A DNA stretch of 48,611 nucleotides from Pseudoneurospora amorphoporcata (lineage: Eukaryota; Ascomycota; Sordariomycetes; Sordariales; Sordariaceae), in contig MU859279.1 of assembly GCA_033297205.1 (NCBI GenBank), forward strand, positions 1 through 48,611, in the 5' to 3' direction. A program made the position numbers and the translations under genes. Positions 43,116 through 48,611 of this stretch are shown here, in pieces (within the stretch, counting starts at the first letter, position 1; each line of letters starts with the position of its first letter). A model generated the notes under the pieces. That model made no database searches and was not told the DNA's origin. It saw only the letters and a list, made by a program, of their open reading frames with translations.

Positions 43116-43893
43116 GTGTGACAAGGGCAGTAATCTGGGCTTGGAACAGTAGTTCAATTCAGCTAATAAACTACTTTGGTCTCGAAGGCCTTATTAATCC
43201 TTTCAACCTTCAAACAAAGGCTAGGCTTCAAGGCCTTCTTATACCAAAGAGGCTTGGTATGTACTGAGGCACGCACCGAGCCTTGTTGCCTAATGCCTCA
43301 AGGTATCTATCTGGCGGTCTTCATACATATGGACCTTCCTGAGTGCTTCCAACCATTCTCCTTCTTCCTTCTGGCGCCGGCCTTCGTTCGGTCGTCCTCA
43401 TGATGATGCTCATGTCACAGGGTTAGACCTCTGTGACTGTCGTACGTGATTGCTGTCATGGCTCACCATCATGTACTATTCACATGCTTGTGCAGGCTGC
43501 AGCTGCTTCAGAAGCTATGAGATGGATCACGAATGATGGGAATGATGATGCTTGAGGGATCCAGCTAACTGAGGCTGGAAGGGATCGCCAGCTATATAGA
43601 GCTGGCGATACAAAGAGGAGGAAGGTCTGCAAAGGAGGGGATTCTGGGAAGTGCCAGAACCGCTGTCAAAGAGGGTGCCTGCAGGGCAAAGGACTAGCGG
43701 TCTGTGCAGCAAACGCCCAGAATCTTCTCACAGAAGCAGCTACAGCGGCACTTATAAGGCTGACGTCAAGCGTTGAGGTTCTGTTAGCCTTGGAAACCCT
43801 AACCCAGAACTGTAGGCAAATGTCCGTGTGACATGAGGTCTGTCACTGCAGTCTTGGCAACGTCTTAGATAGGGGTGTAAACGTTCGCTAACA
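43116..43893 (-). mobile_element. Retroelement-like relic (LTR-type 5' end and short coding tail)
   Basis: On the minus strand it begins TGTTAGCGAACG (43893), has a TATA-like CTTATAAGTG near 43750 and a hairpin GATCGCCAGCTATATAGAGCTGGCGATAC at 43585-43612, and ends in the 95-bp segment shared with the window's first 95 bases. Near the end it reads WYKKALKP...NKAFETKVVY and a stop. TG start plus internal promoter-like signals suggest an LTR and adjoining sequence, but no integrase or reverse transcriptase is present and the other terminus is not found, so the class is open. Confidence 0.5.
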
Positions 43894-44033
43894 AATACAA
43901 AGGCTTTTCGGTTGGGTCAGCTGTTAGCGCATACGGGTTACGCTAACAATTTGATCATGCACCACCACCAGTAAAAGCTCGAATCACAACATCATTATCT
44001 ACCTAGCCAGCGAAACCTCCAGCCTTCCACATA

Positions 44034-46367
44034 TCACTTCCCCAACTCAACAAGTTGCACATTATCCGGCATTTCCACCACAACCGGGCTGGTCAGTTCC
44101 CCGGCAAACTCTTCAACGCCTTCAATCGTCACAACTTGCACGAACCCATCTCCCCCTGTCTTCCTCCCTCTCCAGCTCCATACCCGCCATTCCCTTCTGC
44201 TCCTCCTCACCCCCCTCCAAGCACCACCCACCCACCCCCTAACCTTCACCATAAACCCAGACATCATCGACTTGCCATTACTCCCCCCATCATCCCTCTG
44301 CAAATAAACCCTAAACGCATTTTTGTATTTCCACACCACCAGCCCACAAATGATCATTTCCAACCCGACCCATCCAAAGGTAACAGCCGGCCACTCTCCC
44401 CGGATTCTTTGGATGAGAATCTGTTCGATTTGCGGGATCTGTGGAAGACCGAGCGGACCGCGGCCCCAGAGGGAGTAGCAATCGCAACGGTTGAAGATGC
44501 CGAGTTGGATGAGGAGGATGATGGTCAGAACGGAGGCGGAGAGGATGAGGTTTTTGGTGAGGGTTAGGTGGTAGGTGTAAGATGCTGGACTTGCGTTTCT
44601 GGTATTTGGTTCGTTCTTGGGGGCTGGGATGGAGGGGAGAGGGGATGAAGAGGAGGAAGACAAAAGGGGAGGGGTTGAAGGGGAGGGAAAAGAGGTAAAG
44701 GAGGGAGAATCGACAACGGAGGATGGCAAGGAGGGAGACGAGGAAAATGAGGATGGACAAGGACGAGACGAGGGTGTTGAAGGCGAGGAGAGTTCGCGGA
44801 TGATGGTCAAGAGAAAGTCAAGAGCTGCCGAGAGGAGCCAGATGCCCATGATCAAGACGAGGGAGACATTTCTGCAGTCAAACCCCTCTGGCGGAACGCG
44901 GTAGGCGATGAACGAAGCGACGAGGAAGGAAGTGAAGACGAAGAAAAACGATAAAGCAATGTGGGCAAGGGTGGTGCTCAAACAGGACGGGAAAAAGAGT
45001 TCAGGACGGTAGGCGTACATGCCGCCGGAAGAAATACGATGGTGGAGGGAAGACGAGATCATGTCCTCTTTCTCCTTCTCTTCTGTCTCTCCGACCCTTC
45101 CCTTCTCCTCATCCCCCTCAATTTCATGTTCCCCACGAAGCCCCAAAACATCACTCCTCCTTCTAGACAAAACAACAGGCGTCTCAATCCTCTTCAATCC
45201 CTCTACCCACTCTTGCCCCTCCTCCTCAAGCTTATCATAAAAATCATTCAAGATATTCGGATGGCTCGTCTCCGTCTGGGGCACGCCAATCAGCGCACTG
45301 AGAAAAATAGCCGGGATCAAGTGCAAGAACGGCGCAGAAATAGCGATGGAGTAGGCCTCGATGTTGAGCCACGTGTTTCCGTCTGACGACGCTTGGGCAT
45401 CGACGTCGGCTACGCGCCAGTAGGCGCCCGCAATCCCGATGATGAACGATAGAAGGGTGATGAAAATGGGGAGGACGTAGGTAGCTCGGTCGGCGGCTAG
45501 TAAGGAGGCTGTGAGGCGGAGGTGATGTATTATCCGGAGGGCTTGGGCGGGTGTGGTGGTAGGAGAGAGGAGGCGGTCACTGTCGTGCGCGGGTTTGTTA
45601 GTGAGGTTTGGGTCTATGGGTCTAAGGAGGAAGAGAAAAAGGAGGTGAAAGAGGGGGGGGGAACCTACACGCTATTCTGGAGAAACACGTCAATATCCTT
45701 GAGGCCCCATTCACGGTACGTAACGCCAATGATGCTGAGTTCCTTCCAGAGGTTATTATCAACAAGGAGCTCGAGACGCCGGGTCTCTACATTTACGCCC
45801 TCGTTACGTCCACGTCCACGTTGTCTGGCATCATCGACGTACGAGCGGATTCTCTCGGTAAGTCTCTCGCATTGGTAGACGGTGTAGACTAGTGAAGCAA
45901 TAGTGTGGATAGGGTCGGCGAGGAGGTGGGCGAGAGTGAAGACGGTTGTGCTCGTGAGCCAGCGAGAGGGGAGTGGTGGTCGAGCAAAGTGGAAGAGGAG
46001 GACAACGAGGGGGACTTTCCATGTTACCTGTATTAGCGACCGTTAGTGATGTTTCAAAAGGCGAGCGCCGAAGACAGACTGGACGTGGACGTACGAGGCG
46101 ATTCCATACTGCCATCAAGGGATACATCAGCCACGTCCGCTTGTTGGATCCACTCAAGATGTGACAGGCATCATTCGTTACGGACGTGAAGCCATTTTGG
46201 GTGGTCAAAAACGGACAGTCTTGGGGGCTGGTGACGTTCTGCAGGACTTGTTCAAGGAAGTTGTGCAGCAAGACGAAGCTGAAGGGACCGAGATACTGTA
46301 GAATGACGTTGCATGTACTGCCAGCCGGATCCAGTGAAGCAGATGAACCGAACAGTGCAGTGTCCAT
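44034..46367 (-). CDS. Unrecognised fungal multi-pass membrane protein
   Basis: Three exons, 46095-46367, 45669-46027 and 44034-45579, join in phase (introns of 67 and 89 bp, with CTAAC branch sites) to about 725 aa. The ATG at 46367 (MDTALFGSSASLD) starts a Cys-containing, probably luminal region (STCNVILQYLG, QDCPFL, NDACHIL). Hydrophobic spans follow: TWKVPLVVLLFHFA, TTTVFTLAHLLA, YVLPIFITLLSFIIGIAGAYW, FLHLIPAIFLSALIGV, LAHIALSFFFVFTSFLVASFIAY, VSLVLIMGIWLLSAALDFLLTI, LILSASVLTIILLIQLGIF and VTFGWVGLEMIICGLVVW. An acidic loop (GDEEKGRVGETEEKEKED) and a Ser/Pro-rich loop lie between spans, and a hydrophilic tail ends it. It looks like the uncharacterised seven-or-more-TM proteins common in ascomycetes; no transport or receptor motif is recognised. 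Confidence 0.75.
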
Positions 46368-48243
46368 TTCACATTGCCGTTGATGACATGGAGTGAATGA
46401 GACGATAGCTTTCCCATGAAGATGAAAGGGGATATGATCGACTCATATCCTCGCACGCTCTCCGCTTCAGCCCGCTTGTCGTGCCATGGCCCTGGCTTCC
46501 CCTTCCCACCACCCCAAATCCCAAAGATGGCGGTTCGCTGGACAGCCTCGCCAAAGATCATTGGAGGAGGAGGATAAAGCTCACCTATCTTGGTCATCTT
46601 GACCTGAGCTTGGCTCACCTAACCAATAACCAAGACGCATAAAGGTGGTGCGGTGGAACACGACCATTCCGCTCTTGGACGAACAGCTGCAAGCCACCGA
46701 CACCTCGTCAACGCCCTGATCATGCAAAACGTATGTGCGTGATGGGCTGAATTGGTACAAGAACGCAAGAACTATTCCAAATCTGAAGCATGGAAGGTGT
46801 GGAATCTTTCCTCACGATTGAAGACTGAAAGGCTCACCTCATGTCCCGAGTCCTCCTCGCTGATTCTTTCCCTTCTAGTCGGCTTGTACCACAATGGCGG
46901 CAGGCACCAGAACCCCTTTTGACCATCCATCAGCTTGGAGTGGACCATTCAGCTCATGTCTCATCGTTCCGGGGTTGCATTCGTGGCGTCCCTGGGACAC
47001 ACCCACCCAAAAACGCTGTTATTTTCCCTTCTCCTTGTGTGCTGGAAGTTGCATGTTGTAGAGAGGGCCTTGCCTTTACAGGCAGGTAAAGGTTCTGGAA
47101 CTGGAACTTGTCAGACCGAATGAAGTGGTCGTGCGAGTTAACAATCGGACCCGGGGAGACTGACCGAGTCATGACCGAGCCCCAGCAAAATTGATGTTGA
47201 TAAGACATTTGAGACAATCGTCTGACGGTCTGAGATGCGTCCGAACATATGTTTTCAAGTGACGACAACAGGAGTGGAAGATGGGGACGTGTAAGAAAAG
47301 AGCGGGAGGCCTGGGGAAAAAGGGAAGAACACGATTGATTCCTTGTAGGCCACCACCTCCAGATCTCCCTCCCTCCCTCCGTCCAATCAGCCGTCTGGCT
47401 CATGGTGGCTGCCTTCCCGCCTTGAAATGCCCCCGCCTGACCTCCTTCCGCTTCCGTAACGAATCCTCTATGTAAGGAAGTGACACCTCAACCTAACCTT
47501 CCAACTTCCACGTCACAACAGGACGTGCCTTCTATAAATTAACTACTGCCTTTCTTGGCCATGGGGTAGGCAAGGGGGCAGGCAATGCTCGGTCCCGACA
47601 CATGCACCTACTAAGGTAGTTCCTGCCTTTTAACAACGTCGGTGGGTGACAACTGGGTGGGGACTAGGGCTTAACTGAAATTACCTCCTCCTCACCCGCC
47701 GAAGAAAAAAAGCAGGAATGGAAGGAGGAGCCCGGGGGCGGGAGTCAAACGGACAGACAAAGCAGGAAAGATAAGATAGACTAGACTAGATTCTGGCCTG
47801 GCCACCCGACCCTTGGTTTAAAGTTTAAACTCTGGCCCACAAGGTGGGAATGGAAACGCGTAGACGGGAGGGGTAGGTAGGGCTCTAAGGGACATATATA
47901 GGCCAGTAGCGAGACGAAGGGAAAGAATACCTAGGAATAGGAATAGGAGATGGTGAGGACAAGGGTCAAAAGTACCCAAGGTACCTTACCTACGTGTGAG
48001 TTATTAGCGGTGATGGTGAACGATGAACGGGGGTGATGAAACTGATGATGAGGCAATCAATGGATCTGGGGTTTACCGTGCGCTGGCCGAAAACAGCACA
48101 GACTTGCAATACATATCTGCAAACCAAATATCCAAAAGATTGAAGCCTGAAAGTAATTGTCAAGATTTAGATACCTGCTTACCTAGGTAGGTACTAGGTA
48201 GGTAGATAAGGTACCTAACCTACCTCTGATACCTGTATTCCAG
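46368..48243. other. 1.9-kb intergenic region, no gene seen
   Basis: No open frame resembles a known family. Short CCTCCCTCCCTCCG and GTAGGTAGG tracts occur. The region around 47500-47530 with TATAAATTAA may be a promoter, without an evident gene downstream. Confidence 0.45.
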
Positions 48244-48611
48244 GAGCTTAACTTCCCGCACCGCCCCAAATGTCCTCGCGCACCCTTTTTGACTTGATGC
48301 ACCGCTATGACAGCTGTTATAGTTTTTAATCGTTTTTTGATGAAAATTTCAGTATTTTCAATGTTTCGAGCATAGCAGTGCGCTAAGGAGGCTCGAAACG
48401 ATTGCGACAATACTGTAAAGATGTGAGCGATTACGCACGCAAGTAGGGTAACCCTACTATTAATTACTCGATTGAGCGCGGTCGATCTTGGGGGGGGGGG
48501 GGGGGGGGGGGGGTGGGGGGGTTTGTTAATAAAATAAATGAAAAAATGATTTAGGCAAAAAAAAACAAATAAAAAAAACCCTATTATTTGAGGCGGGGGG
48601 TTTATTTTTAA
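48244..48611. mobile_element. Non-autonomous TIR transposon, copy C, incomplete at window end
   Basis: Starts GAGCTTAACTTCCCGCACCG and follows copies A and B through the TTGACTTGATGCACCGC segment and the AT-rich interior. It then shares TTACTCGATTGAGCGCGGTCG with copy B before a G24 run (48490-48513) and A/T/G low-complexity sequence to the end. The right TIR is not within the window. Confidence 0.8.

Overview
This is a fungal nuclear window, most likely from a filamentous ascomycete (Pezizomycotina, probably Sordariomycetes). The reasons are short GT..AG introns of about 65-150 bp with CTAAC/CTGAC-type branch sites, long Ser/Pro/Gly-rich gene tails, intron-containing tRNA genes, a NACHT-ankyrin receptor with an alpha/beta-hydrolase head, and intergenic DNA full of TACCTACC-like tracts and homopolymers. 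The species cannot be named from sequence alone.

Layout. 1-95 is the end of a dispersed repeat that recurs at 43116-43210. 235-6182 is a tandem array of at least five small Cys/His-rich proteins, all on +. They share the order C-x2-C ... C-x2-H-(P/S)-G ... (W/Y)-x-CC ... GC ... H and a phase-1 intron that splits the Gly codon of HPG. The module resembles a stretched CHORD zinc-binding domain. Only the third copy (2940-3654) is clearly open; the others carry stops, frameshifts or a 19-bp duplication. 7202-12844 holds a Dabb-domain protein, kynureninase (-) and indoleamine 2,3-dioxygenase (+). The last two are divergent around a 1.3-kb spacer and are the first and a later step of the kynurenine route to NAD. 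13263-15421 holds tRNA-Pro(CGG) and a secreted-type FAD/BBE oxidoreductase with an in-frame 33-bp duplication. 18113-18592 is a TIR element with perfect 8-bp target duplications, ending 18 bp from the stop of a MOV10/SDE3-like SF1 RNA helicase (18611-21739). Next come an HPP-family membrane protein (22447-24006) and a 1588-aa hydrolase-NACHT-ankyrin NLR (25835-30601). A second, TA-flanked MITE (30831-31066) lies upstream of that NLR.

The right half holds DOM34/Pelota (32344-33567) and a four-exon WDR44/DGR2-like WD40 protein (34989-40199). Then come a second copy of the long-TIR element (40419-41033) containing a T75 run, tRNA-Pro(AGG), a retroelement-like relic (43116-43893) and an unrecognised multi-pass membrane protein (44034-46367). 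A third, incomplete TIR copy runs into a low-complexity window end.

How genes relate: the dioxygenase and kynureninase act in one pathway and probably share a promoter region. Helicase, NLR, Pelota and WD40 genes are unlinked functionally as far as the sequence shows. The least familiar material is the Cys/His-rich tandem array, which looks like a lineage-specific family under rapid gain and decay.
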